35,519 nucleotides of DNA from Dipetalonema caudispina (lineage: Eukaryota > Nematoda > Chromadorea > Rhabditida > Onchocercidae), in the NCBI GenBank assembly GCA_013365325.1, contig JABVXV010000484.1, positions 1 to 35,519 on the forward strand. The letters run 5' to 3'. This document shows positions 1 to 11,554 of this stretch, piece by piece (the first letter of the stretch is position 1; every line of letters starts with the position of its first letter). The notes beneath the pieces are model-generated. The model was not told where the DNA came from. It did not search any database and saw only the letters and a program-made list of their open reading frames with translations. The translations under genes and the position numbers were made by a program.

Positions 1-120
<120 letters not shown>

Positions 121-1018
121 TGTCAGGTGTAATAGTTACACAATCATTGTCGCCTTTTCAACATTACCAATGTTCCAGTTGAAGTCAAGTTTTTCCGGTT
201 TTTTGGTGACATCAAAGAGAACATTTTCAAATAACAACAATACAAATTATAGTTTATATCGTGAAATTGATTTAAAGAAGTGAAAAAATATTGAAAAAAA
301 AAAGGGAATTTTGTTCTAGAATGTAAATGTAGTTCATTAATATTGAAAGAAAAAAAAATTTCATTGTTTAATGTTGAAAAAAAAAAAAAAAAAAAAAGAA
401 AAATATAGTTTGTATCGTATGTAAATCAAACTTTAACACAGTTGTTATGTGTTTTAAAAGAAAGATAAAATTCGTTATTTCCAATTTTGGGATATTTTTT
501 TTCCTATATATTATCCAAAAATTACTCTTTCAATTTGGAATTAAAAATTTTGGAATTGTTATATTTAAATAACTCAAAAAAAAGATGCAAATTAAGTCCG
601 TTTGTTTTCTTTTTACTATTTCCTTTCTTTTTGAAAAAGAGAAAAAAAAATTAATGGTTGATTCAAATTTTTATTTTCGATTCTATTATCTAATAATCTA
701 TTTGAATGATTCTTTCGTTGTTTTATTGTTTGTTTATTTGCTTGCCTGCCTGCTTTTTTTAATTTGTTTAATTGAAAATTGAGTAGTAAATTTTTTTTTT
801 TTTGAACACAAAATAATTTAAATAATTGAACTAAATATTAACGTGCTTTTGTTCAATCAGGAATGATCCCGATCGATGAAGCTAACGCAACATAAATATT
901 GGCGATATGCATGATTTCAGCGTTGAAAATTGTATCGTATATATGCAAATTGATGTGTGTGAAATGATACATTGTATTGATAGAACATTGAAGTAATGAA
1001 ATCATTAATAATACAAAC
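121..1018. other. intronic or 3' sequence of the RGS gene, no exon supported
   Basis: The stretch lies downstream (minus strand) of the last RGS exon I can support. It should be intron, because the RGS domain is only half complete at 1019. Poly-A/poly-T runs and AT-rich filler make up most of it. No minus-strand segment with both splice signals continues the RGS alpha-helices convincingly. Confidence 0.6.
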
Positions 1019-1137
1019 CTTTTCTACAATTTTTTCTTCATTTACTTCATGCTTCAACTCTTCACATGCTTGCCAAAATAAAATATTTTCATCGCTAAAT
1101 TCGCCTTTCAAAAATTGAGCGAAGTATTTTTGTCCTG
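1019..1137 (-). CDS. RGS gene exon 4 (RGS-box core)
   Basis: The 119-base exon has acceptor TAG before CAGGACA and donor AAG/GTTTGT. It encodes the most diagnostic part of the RGS box, FLKGEFSDENILFWQACEEL, and ends in phase 0. It is the strongest evidence for the gene call. Confidence 0.88.
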
Positions 1138-4100
1138 CTAAAAAAGTGAGAAAAAAAAGCTTCGAATTTCAAAAAAAAAAAATTTTTTTATTTTGATAAA
1201 TTAGTAAGTGATGTTGTTTTAAAGTAAACTTTCACTTCCTCGATCATTAATTTTGATTGGTGAAAATGTCTTCCAATTATTTCATTTCATTTGACATAGA
1301 TATTTATGATGAAGTTTCACTTCATGTGAAATTTGAAAATTATTAAAAATGTATAGCAAATTTTTAACAAGCTACAAAAAAGCCGTCAATAGTGGCAGCA
1401 ATCTTCAATTGAACAATAATGTAAGTAAAGAGTATTGGTGAATTTTTCTATTTTGAAAAATAAAATTGAACGAATATGATAATAGTAAAGGGATTTGTTA
1501 AGTGATAAAGAGAGAAAAAGAGAGATCGCTGATAATTTCAACATCGTTGGTAGTTTATTTGGATTATTTCTGTTAAATATTTTCACAGGAGTATGAGATA
1601 TTGCGATGAAAAAGGTGAAAACATTTATGGTGGGAAAAATTTTTTTACATTGATGATCTCACGAAAGTGATACCTGTTTCGTCTATTAACTATTGTTACC
1701 TGCCTCGGGTATTAAGTATCATTAATTGACTCGATTATCAGGTACTGTTATTTGTTTCGAATCCAAGTATCGTTACTTGTTTCGAATATCAAGAAACTGT
1801 TACCTGTTTTAAATATCAAACAATTTTACCTGTTTCGAATATCAAGCATCGTTATTTGCTTCAAATACCTTACTTGTTCCGAATATCGAGTATTGTTACT
1901 TATTTCAAATATCAAGCACTATTAGTTATTTCGAATACCAAATACTATTACTTATTTCGAATACCATTTGCTACTATTTATTTTGAATATTAAATGAAAG
2001 TGAAGTGCGTAAAGTATATTTCCTTTCCAAATCTTCGACTAAAACAGCGATCATTTTGTTTTTACCAAAGCTTATTAGTTTTAAAAAGTTTTTGATGGTT
2101 TTACAGCTACATTAAATATGGCAATCATATTTTAATATTAAAAATTTACACAAAAAAATTTCAATAAACTTCAAAAATTCTTTCCAACCAACCAAAAAAT
2201 AATATTCAAAAAACAATTTGCTTAGCTAAAAGAAAGATTTAAACGTTTAAATTGAAAAAAAAAAAAAAGAAAAAAAACATACATCGATGTTTCATAAGGC
2301 AATCGAAAGATTTTCCCCAAGCACATACTTCCTCGAAGGTTACTCTACAAATAACAATAATTGAACATATAATATTACCATTAATAATTGCTATACAATT
2401 AAACAATAAAAAATTAGTAGAAAAAGAAGAAAAATATTAACTAAAAATGGTGCATCATATAAAATGATAGTAAATTGAAAGTTAGTAAGAAAGCAAACAA
2501 ATGTTTGAGCAAATAATTGAATGAATTTATTGTTAGGAATATATTCATAAATAAGTTTACAAATTGATGTTAGTATGTAAACATGTAAATATGTAACTTT
2601 TGTTGAGTAAATATACTAGAAAATGTGAAATAACTAGAAATAAAAATACAAAAATTTTAAGTCAGTTCTCATTTTATTACTTATTATAATTAAGATTAAA
2701 TAATAAGTTAGCTGAAATGTTGGAATTTATTTATTTTTTTCTTTAATGAAAAGAAAAAAAAGAAAATAAACAAAAATATCAATAATTCTAAATTTTTCTA
2801 AAAATATAATTTATAAAATTGCTTAATTATGCCAAATATTTGTATGTTCATAATTTGTTAAATTTAAGTAAATATGAAAGGTATCGCTTTTCATTGAAAT
2901 TTTGATGCAAAATATGGGATAAGGATTACGTAATTGAAATTGAAATTGAAAGTAAAGACAACGTTGCATTTGAGTGAGTACTACTGCAAACAATTGACAT
3001 CATCAATCAAAACCTCAAATTGATCCGTCTTTATTTGATTGAAATATATGCTCTTATTTAAATATTTAAAATAAGACTAAAATGAAATGAAAGGAAAAGA
3101 ATAAGTTAAAAGATAGGGATTATTTATACGAATAAAAGTTGAAATGCTTGTATTATATAATATGCAAAAATGTTACTTAAACATTTTTGATTTACTTAGT
3201 AAATAATTAATGATTACAAAATTAAGAAATAATTTCCATGAGAAATTTGTTTGAAAAGATTAAGCAAATGTAAATAGAAAAGTTATTTACAATGAATAAA
3301 TCAGTGAAAAAGGAATGAAAATTTTACTTATTTCTTCCATTCATTAATTTTAATTAACAATCATAAAATAAAAAAAAAAAAGAACTAAATAAAAATGTGA
3401 AGGAAAGAAATTGTAAAATTGATGAAATAAATGAAAGGAAGAAAGAGAGAGAGAGAGGAAAAATAAAATGGATTTTATAATACTTTATAATTTATTTTAG
3501 AATTTAGTTTTCAAAAGTAAAATAAAAGGAAAAAAGAAAAGAAGTGAAACTTACTTTTCATTGATATTAAAACCAAATAATTCATCAGCATTCAATCTAT
3601 CATCGTTTTGTGTTGCCAAACTAAATAATTATAAAATATTAACATCAATTAAAATATAAAAATTATTCATATTTAATCTAACAAAACATTTTATCTTATT
3701 TGAATAGAAACAATGTCAGCATTAATTAAAACATTTATCCTATATTAATCCATTGTCAACATAGTCGTATCTCCATTTTTACATTAATTAATGCTACAAC
3801 ATGTGATTACAACATTAATTAACAGATTGATAATATTTACAAAAGATCTAGTAAACTGATAGTTTTTTGAAATTTTGAAATTATAATTTTGCTAAAATAA
3901 ATAAAAAAATGGAAGAAATTTTACATTGATCTATATTAAGCATAAAAGAATAGTGATGAAAATAGTTGTAAATGATTTACGATTTCCTTTTTCCTTTTTT
4001 TTTTTTTTAAGTTTTATATTTGACAAAATTTTAATCCTTTGATATTCAAATTCTAGATGGGAAAAAAATGGTGGTGATAATGATATCGTAAGGAAATGAT

Positions 4101-7100
4101 GATTATAGTGTTGACTTTGTATTAGGTGATAATTTAGCTTGTATTAAGTGATAATGAACAGGTATTGATAATGATGATATAATGCCAACCAAATAGGTTT
4201 TGTTAAAATAGGATAATTTAACACTTTTAAATTTTCGCGGAAAATTTTCTATAACTTGAAGAGTCATTCATCATTTCATTTATTCTCTGATTAGTCACTT
4301 TTTTCTTCCAGATTGCAAATTTTGTAGTTTTTGAATTATAGGGCCAAATTTAAATAATTATAAAGAGTGATAAATTTCTCCTAAAGATGATATGATAGAA
4401 TTATCAGTCTAAAAATTAGAATTTTCAATATAAAAATGCATTATATTAAATTCACAAATATTGGAATTTCTCCATAGAATAATTTTGATTATTAGAAAAG
4501 TTGCTAAACTCAATATATTACTCAATCAATCAACCTTAATATTTAATTGTCTAATTTTCCATTTCTTTTCAACTTCAATTTATGACCTAATAAAAATTGT
4601 ACAAATATTTTTCAAAAAGAAAAAAATTAGTAAAATATTATTCATGAATATTTTGAAAATAATTATAAACAAATTTAAATATCTTCAGTATTTCATGCTT
4701 TATTTTATAATTGTTAATTGTTGAAATGAATTTGAATGAAGAGATAAATATATATGCAACAAATTTCCAATAACGAAAAAAAAAAAAAAGTGAGGGAAAA
4801 AAGTTGCACAAAGAATATGAATGATTAAGTTGATAGCGGAAGAAATTCACTTCCTTCGTTACTTCATTTCGTGCTAATTTCCTTGAAAGTTTGTCATAAA
4901 GGATGTTTTTTGCTTGAAATATAACAAATTTTAAATAATTAAATAAGAGATATTATTGAATTATATTTGATTTACTATTAAGTTGAAAAAATTTCTACTG
5001 GACGATTGAAACTATGAAAACTAAATAATAGTATTTGAAATTATCTGATAAATTAATAAATTAAAAAAAGGAAATAAATTCTTCTTCAATTTTATTTCAC
5101 GCTTATTTGTTTCTCTTACAAAATATCATTAATTTTTCACTGCTTATTTAAAAAAAATGAAAATTTTCGCATATGCCTTTAATTTTAATACTTAATTACC
5201 AGAAGTATTTGGATAATTTTGAGTATTTGTTTTTTTTTTTTTTTTAAGTGCTTTTTGTTACTAATTCAATGAATAAATCTTTTTATAAATGCATTTGGGG
5301 AAATTTCCTCATTTTATTTTCGAATTGTATTGTATGGAGTAATGGAAATCAATAGTACTATGGTAATTGTATGAATAAATTTGATTGATGAAACGGTGGT
5401 GTAGTTGAATACAAAAATATATATATCGTAAACATATATGTATGTATATATATATACAAAATTCAGTTAGCTAATAGCTTTTTCAAGATCGTGATAAAGT
5501 TTATTCATAAAAAGTGACAAGTTAATTATAACAATGTTAGCTGAGTGCTCAATAATTAAATAAATGCTATAAATTCATTATCCAACGATAATTCGAATAT
5601 TTACGTCATAGATTAGAAGAGAGTTATTTATATGTGATTTAATGCTATTTATTAATAATTCGAGATGTCGTAGGTTATATATGTTTCAGTTTAGTTGTTA
5701 GTGATTAGTTCTGAGCATAAATGCGAATCTTATACTTACGTCAAATATTCTAAATAAAGAGTTAATTTTACGTCAAATATTGTAAATAAAGACTGATTAA
5801 AATTTACGTCAAATATTCTAAATAAAGACTGATTAAAACCGAAATACGAAGAGCAATGGAAAAAACCAGAGAATAGGTTAAAAAGGTATGCAAAATACAA
5901 TATGAATTTATCAATTAGCTAGAAATGATTTCAAATTTTTCTATGTATTTGGATGCAAAAGAATACTTTGATAGGGTAACAATATTAACGATGGAATTAA
6001 ATTTAAATTTTGTTATAAAACTAAGATTTAGTTTAGATCAATTAGGGATGAATCTAACTGGCATGAAGAAAAACTTAGTTAATTCATCACAGAAATAAGC
6101 CAAATCAAATTTTAAATGTGGAAAATTCTCGACCAATTTGATATAAATTGCAATAGCTAAAACCAAACTATCTTGCAAACTGCAAAACTGATTAATTTGC
6201 ATTCATTGCAATTAATAAAATGAAATAGAAATTAATATCATTACATTACATGATAGCAATGTATTTAAATATAAATTCCATGTTTAGCAATTGTTGTAAT
6301 AATTAGCAATGTATGTTGTAGGTAAATGCATCTCAAAAGATTACATCTGGAAAATGTAAAACATGCATAAGCTTTTATCAAGAAAATTTTATGAATATCG
6401 GTAAATTATCATGATAATTATAATTAATGTTATATTATAATCATTATCACACTATGTAGGTAATAAATTGACAAAAAAATACTTCGATTATTCAATGTTT
6501 AAATATTATTTGCAGTAATTAATAAAAGATTTATCGAAATAATCATCCCCATGAATATCATGATAATTATAATTAGTGCTATATTGCTACTATTTTAATC
6601 CTTATCATTATTGTAGCCGTTAAAATTATTATCAAAGTTAACATAGCAAACATTTGCATTGTAGCTAATTGAATAACAAAGATACTTAAATAGAAATGAA
6701 TGAATTTAATTGTTGAGAAAACAGCCATATGAATGGGAAAGTTTTTTTTTTTTTTTTTTTTTTTTCATTTTTACGACTTGGCCTATCAAGTGATACATAG
6801 AATTAAATTCTAATAATTATTAGGGAATATCAGTCTTAAATCATGCAAATTGACTCACTCTACTATGTCGAAAATATTTTATTACTTACATAATAGCATT
6901 AATTCTAAATCAAAACATTTTAAAAAAAATCTTATGGTTTTTAATTTAAAATTAAGACACTAAAAAATCTATCGAATAATTGCTAAACTTATTTCTTTCT
7001 CATAATCTGTTACTATCTTTGTAAATAATTGTTGATAAGATTGTTGTAAAGATTAATATTGCTATTCCTATCACTATGTTATCATCGTGCATACTACCAT

Positions 7101-8088
7101 ATCACTATCATTTAATCATAATAATCATTTAACATTTATTGATATATTTAAATCTCATTCAAATTTGTTTTTTATATATTGGAAAAATAATAAGCAAACA
7201 AAAAGTGATATCACAAAATCTCAAAAAACAAAAAAAAAAAATTATCCAACCTAATTGCCTTATTCATTATTATTCTTCTGAAATGTTCAGTAATTTGATT
7301 TAATTCCACCTATTTTGTTCCACTTATTTTTCTTCAATTAGATCCAATACCCATAATATGTACTCTTCTAATAAATCATAATGAATTAGTAGTTGAAAAA
7401 AATTAAGAATTCATTTTTAATATGATACTTTCCTTTCTTTTTTTTTTTTTTTCTTATAGGAAAATTGAATGAAATTGAGATAAAATTAATATTAACTAAT
7501 TTTTCTTTAATTTTCTTTCTCATTTCATTCATCAAACAAAATAAATTAAAATTATATATTTCTAGTTATCATGCATTCCATAATTATAATTAGTTAGATA
7601 GGCTTATATTATTTTACTGTTTTCTTTCACAAATTTCAACTCTTCCATAGATTTAAACTATTTTATTTTTAAAATTTAAAGATCTAAGATATGCATATTG
7701 TTTGATCATAAATTGATAACATGATTGATAGCTCTGATCTGCTAATTTTCATTAATTATTATGTAGTTTTATCTTATTAACATGTACAAAATCATGCGAG
7801 ATATCTGACCTAACGTCTGTGTGTGTTTTCACGATTTAACCCTAATAACATATGATGATAGAATGGATGAATTTGATGCAAAAAGATTTTGTAATTATTA
7901 TTATTATTATTATTATTATTATCTTGCCAATAGTATTAATTAATTAACAGAGGAGAAGTTTGTAGAGAATGATAAAATGTTATATGAGTAAAATTGATGA
8001 ACGTAAGAGATAATGTGAAGTGAAGATATGCTTACCTTTGACTATTTTCTATAGACGAACAATTGCATGGAAGAAGTTTCAACAGCAT
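1019..8088 (-). CDS. RGS-domain protein (regulator of G-protein signalling), 5' part of gene
   Basis: RGS proteins speed up GTP hydrolysis on G-alpha subunits and so switch off GPCR signalling at the membrane. Four minus-strand exons join in phase: 8036-8088 (ATG), 3555-3620, 2283-2344 and 1019-1137. Together they give 100 residues before the gene runs off the left edge. The last two exons hold the first half of an RGS domain: AWGKSFDCLMKHR, then GQKYFAQFLKGEFSDENILF and WQACEELK. The DEN/FW-ACE core, including the Asn that contacts G-alpha switch regions, is intact. Donors are GTAAGC, GTAAGT, GTATGT and GTTTGT. The short N-terminus (MLLKLLPCNCSS) is hydrophobic with a CxC, as in palmitoylated R4-type RGS proteins, but the subfamily is not settled. 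The first intron is 4.4 kb. The second half of the domain and the stop codon lie outside the window. Confidence 0.82.
1668..1992. repeat. degenerate ~26-27-bp minisatellite in RGS intron
   Basis: About a dozen diverged copies in tandem of a unit close to TATCGTTACTTGTTTCGAAT plus ATCAAG. Copies differ by substitutions and small indels (for example CTGTTTCGAATATCAAGCAT and TTATTTCGAATACCA). The array lies in the intron between the exons at 1019-1137 and 2283-2344. No conserved reading frame was seen. Confidence 0.8.
2283..2344 (-). CDS. RGS gene exon 3
   Basis: A 62-base exon (1 + 60 + 1 bases by phase) with acceptor TTTGTAG and donor GTATGT. It encodes VTFEEVCAWGKSFDCLMKHR, the first helices of the RGS box with the expected W..SF..L pattern. 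Phases match both neighbouring exons exactly. Confidence 0.8.
3555..3620 (-). CDS. RGS gene exon 2 (linker before RGS box)
   Basis: A 66-base exon between acceptor TTTAG and donor GTAAGT. It encodes an acidic linker (QNDDRLNADELFGFNINE) that leads in phase into the RGS box. One base at the start and two at the end complete split codons with the neighbours. Confidence 0.72.
5737..5840. repeat. three tandem copies of a 32-36-bp unit
   Basis: TACGTCAAATATTCTAAATA begins near 5737, 5769 and 5805; copy 2 has GTAAATA in place of CTAAATA. Copies 2 and 3 share the tail AAAGACTGATTAAAA, while copy 1 differs there and is shorter. The array lies in the first RGS intron. Confidence 0.85.
6391..6610. repeat. 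two dispersed copies of a ~55-bp AT-rich sequence
   Basis: The segments near 6391-6448 and 6551-6610 both contain ATGAATATC, ATCATGATAATTATAATTA and a TTATATT/CTATATT plus TCATTAT tail. They look like a diverged direct duplication about 160 bases apart inside the RGS intron. Confidence 0.55.
7894..7922. repeat. (ATT)n microsatellite
   Basis: About nine uninterrupted ATT units lie in the RGS first intron close to the start exon. Confidence 0.95.
8036..8088 (-). CDS. RGS gene exon 1 with start codon
   Basis: ATG is the complement of 8086-8088, and the exon ends CAAAG/GTAAGC in phase 2, matching the one-base start of the 3555-3620 exon. It encodes MLLKLLPCNCSSIENSQ. A possible spliced-leader or 5'UTR acceptor (ATCAG) lies just upstream, next to 8096. 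No in-frame stop separates the ATG from that acceptor, so an earlier start through another exon cannot be excluded. Confidence 0.6.
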
Positions 8089-8125
8089 TTGGGTCGCTGA
8101 TTTTGACAGTTTGAAAGAGATCTTG

Positions 8126-8152
8126 TATATATATATATATATATATATATAT
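8126..8152. repeat. (TA)n microsatellite upstream of the RGS start
   Basis: About 13 TA units lie 38 bases upstream of the RGS ATG on the minus strand, in the likely 5'UTR or proximal promoter. Confidence 0.95.
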
Positions 8153-8311
8153 GTCTATGAAATGGAATATTTCACGTAAACCACGTGTGTTCCGTTTGAA
8201 TCGTTTCTTTTAGATCACAATACTTTCTTACTGTTGAGATATACACATCTGTTAATAGTAAATTTGCTTTGTTAAAATATGCTATGACCTATTTCTACAC
8301 TAATAATAACA

Positions 8312-8510
8312 ATGATAAAGAATTGCTATAGCAATAATAGTAGTATTTGTAGTAATGGTAGTAGTAGTAATAGTAGTAGTAGTAGTAGTCGTAATTGTCA
8401 TCATCGTCGTAATAGTAGTAGCAAATACAATAACAACAACAATAGTAATAACAATGAAAACAACAACAATAGCATTAAGAGCAACAACAATAACAATAAA
8501 TAGTAACAAT
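8312..8510. repeat. compound trinucleotide repeat (TAG/TAA/AAC)
   Basis: Interrupted runs of TAG, TAA, CAT/CGT and AAC triplets. They open apparent frames of poly-Ser/Asn, poly-Val and poly-Thr/Ile on both strands, but no splice-linked or complex coding sequence is attached. Confidence 0.9.
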
Positions 8511-8752
8511 AATGAAAAGAATGTAAATAACATTAATAAATACTCTCAAGTAACGAATAATTTATTTTGTCATAAAATAATGATACTGCGATACTTTTCT
8601 TTGGCTCATAATAAAATTGGACTAGTATATTATGCTAGAGCATTGAATAAGCTTAACAAGCTAACAGAGAAATGAGAATATGAGATGTGTTATAGATGAG
8701 CCAAGGCTATATATTATATGGCTTCACAATAGCTAGTAAATACTATGTAAAT

Positions 8753-8875
8753 ATACATACATACATACATACATACATACACACAAAGGTATGTCGATGA
8801 AAAGCTATTCTATCAACTTTATTGGCCTTATTCTCGGTGCTATTCTTGAATGTCACAATAGATATTGTGATGTAT

Positions 8876-8925
<50 letters not shown>

Positions 8926-8940
8926 ATGTATGTGTATGTA
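8753..8940. repeat. inverted microsatellite pair: (CATA)n ... (TG)n(TATG)n
   Basis: The left arm, about 8753-8786, is CATA repeats ending in CACACA. The right arm, about 8901-8932, begins TGTGTG and continues as TATG repeats, so it is the reverse complement of the left arm over roughly 30 bases. The loop of about 115 bases holds a second small palindrome, TCACAATA-GA-TATTGTGA (8853-8870). Confidence 0.8.
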
Positions 8941-9262
8941 ATGGATTGCTTTAGCCAGTGTTCATAGGTTAACATTTCATAGGCCTAAGAAGTTAGGCAT
9001 GTTACTAGTAATGCAATACCTAATAACTTACTAGCATCATTGAGCTTACTGAAAAATTCTTAACAAACAACAGATCTGATTTGCTGCTATAAAATAGCGA
9101 ATAAATATATGAGTGTGTCGTTGTATCTATGTGAAATGCCTTAAAGGCCCCCATTTATAGATGTATTTATATAGCCAACCTATTTAGAATTAACAAGAAA
9201 TTGGCCAACCTCCTCAAATAGACTTTATCTTTTGCATTTCTTCCTATCTTCATTATAAATCT

Positions 9263-9286
9263 TTCTCTCTCTCTCTCTCTTTCTCT
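9263..9286. repeat. (CT)n microsatellite
   Basis: A pure pyrimidine CT run; a second, shorter one occurs near 9558-9574. No gene is attached. Confidence 0.9.
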
Positions 9287-11071
9287 ATTCATTTCCCTCT
9301 TTTTGTCTTTCTCATTGAAAAAAGAATGATCTTTAATTGTTGATGATAGGCTTATCTCTCTTCATCTAAATACTTACTTTTCATGGTAAGTTATAATTTA
9401 ACAAAAAAAAAAGAAAAAATGAAATTCAGAAATGATTTTAAATAAAAGAATCTCATTTGGATTGCTGAAATTGCAAGCTAATTTTTTTTTTTTCTATTTT
9501 AACAAGTTCAATCTTTCAATAAAACTTGAAAAGCTTATAATTCTTCATTTCTTTTTTTTCTCTCTCTCTCTCTTCTTGGCCATCAATGAGCGTAATGAGT
9601 GATGAAATTTAGTAGATTTATGTAAATAAAATTAAAATTTAAATATCGATGAAATTAAAAAGAAAAAAAATGATACATATACATTTTTTTTTTTTTTCAA
9701 AATTTTATCCACATTTTTATCAAAATTATCATACATCATACATTCCAATTATATTTATTAGCAAAGAGTTGCTCATCGAATTGTTCGTTACTTTTTAATT
9801 TCATGAATTTTTGCAAAATAAATTTTATGAAGAAAAAAAAAAGAAAGAAAGAAGCTTATTTTTATTAATTCATTCATTTTCATTTCTTTTTTTTTTTTTT
9901 TTTTTTTAATCAATCTAATTTTCAAAATTAATTTATCAATAAGTCTTAAATAATCAATCAGTAAAAAGGGGATGTTAATTTCATTTAGTTTTGAAATTAT
10001 TACTTATTATCCTAATCAATTTTATGCCTATTCATGCATATCATTTATTTTCATGCAAAATTCAGCTAAATTTTTAAGCTTACTACTGCACCAGCTTATA
10101 AGTGTTTGCAAGCTATTTTTATCCCTATGTTATTTCCATAATACTTAATTATCGTAATGTTCAAATATGATACTTAATTTCTCCCTTGGCTAACTCAAAA
10201 AAAATTTCATCCACTTTATTAGGGAAATAGATAATGGACATGATTAAAGCTATATCTTAAAAAAAATATTACAAATAAATTCAAAGATGCTTTCACATTT
10301 AATGATTTGAATTAAATTTGAATTTTTTTTTTATTATTGATCAAAGTTCAACTTATTTTATTTCCAATTAATTTTAGCATGGTTTCAGATTTGTATTGAA
10401 TGCAAAAAATGAGAAATATCTTGGATCATTGATAAAACAGTTAACAGGAATAAAGTTAACAGGAATTTTTCTTTTCATAAGAATTATTTACCAGTTATTC
10501 CTATTTGCGTTTACATATTTCGTTTATAAAAGTTAGATAAAAAAGTATTCTGATGATTGAAATAATTCATTTGAATAAGGATAAGATTTTCAATTTACGA
10601 TAAGTAATTTTCGATATATTGTTTAACAACTCTAATATTTCATTATTAACTTATTTGTTAAATTTTCAATGAAATTCAAGAAAAAAGGACAACAATCTTT
10701 TAATTTGCTATTGATAAATGGGTTCTCTTATTGAATGCAAGACAAAATAATTTTTATAACAAATCCAAGTTCTTTTCACTCATATTATTCTTAACAATCA
10801 ATAAGGATTAATTACTGAAATTTAAATATAATTTTTTTTTTTTTTAACATGTACATTATTTGGTAAAAAAAAGAACATGCTATTAGTGTTGTTATAAATT
10901 TACATTTAAATTTTACAATGTGTATTTCTTTCTTTTCTCAAAATTATATTTTAATTTAACTAATTATTTATTTGAATGTTTATTGTGTTACTTGTTTGGA
11001 TTGAAAATAAAGAATAATCTGAAATGAATAGAAACTACAAACAAAATAAAAAATTAGTGTATTGAACATAC

Positions 11072-11135
11072 AATTTGTCATTATTGGTGACAATTTTGTA
11101 TCCTTCGCATTGAAAAGTATTTGGAATGAAATCTC
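11072..11135 (-). CDS. candidate alternative upstream exon (possibly of the RGS gene)
   Basis: A 64-base minus-strand segment flanked by acceptor TTTAG and donor GTATGT. One frame is open and of coding-like composition: DFIPNTFQCEGYKIVTNNDK. It ends in phase 2, the same as the RGS start exon, so it could splice straight to the RGS exon at 3555-3620 and give another N-terminus. It starts with two bases of a split codon, so a further upstream exon would be needed, and none was found. It could equally belong to an unrelated gene or be chance. Confidence 0.3.
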
Positions 11136-11520
11136 CTAAACAACAACAAATATTTCTTCTATTTTACAAATATTCAAAAGGATTGTTTAAGAAAAAAAAA
11201 AACTTTTTTCTTTTGTTTTCCTAATTAAATCCATTTATGCAACAAACAGAAATATCAACAAGCATACGTCGAAATAAAAATAAAATATTTCACAATACAA
11301 AAATAGAAGTAAACTATAAAATAATAGAAAATGAAGAATTTTTTTTGTACTTGGATTATGAATATCAAAAAAGTTCCTCATAATATGTCACATTATAAAA
11401 TAAAATTAAACGAATCTTTTTCCTGGTACTTAAACTATTTGAAGTACCATTACTAATCATTTATAAAATACATCTTTCATATTGAATACTTCATATGTTT
11501 TTCAAAAATTTCTTCATTTC

Positions 11521-11554
11521 ATTTCACGTCATCATTGATTCATTGACGTGAAAT
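11521..11554. repeat. perfect 11-bp inverted repeat with 12-base loop
   Basis: ATTTCACGTCA (11521-11531) pairs with TGACGTGAAAT (11544-11554). Each arm contains a TGACGT CRE/bZIP-like core. It stands out from the surrounding AT-rich intergenic DNA. Confidence 0.7.

Noticed and set aside
143..250. Minus-strand frame with a coding-like look (PEKLDFNWNIGNVEKA)
   Set aside because: About 36 codons between stops, no acceptor AG in it, and no resemblance to the second half of an RGS domain.
849..890. Possible next RGS exon (acceptor GTTAG, donor GTTAAT)
   Set aside because: The in-phase peptide LHRSGSFLIEQKH does not fit the expected RGS helices after EEKIVEK.
4461..4850. ORFs on both strands near 4.5-4.8 kb
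   Set aside because: Ile/Phe/Lys/Asn-rich translations of AT-rich intron without splice signals or motifs.
8300..8675. Overlapping frames on both strands through the triplet repeat
   Set aside because: Low-complexity poly-Ser/Asn, poly-Val and poly-Thr produced by TAG/AAC repeats; no splice context.
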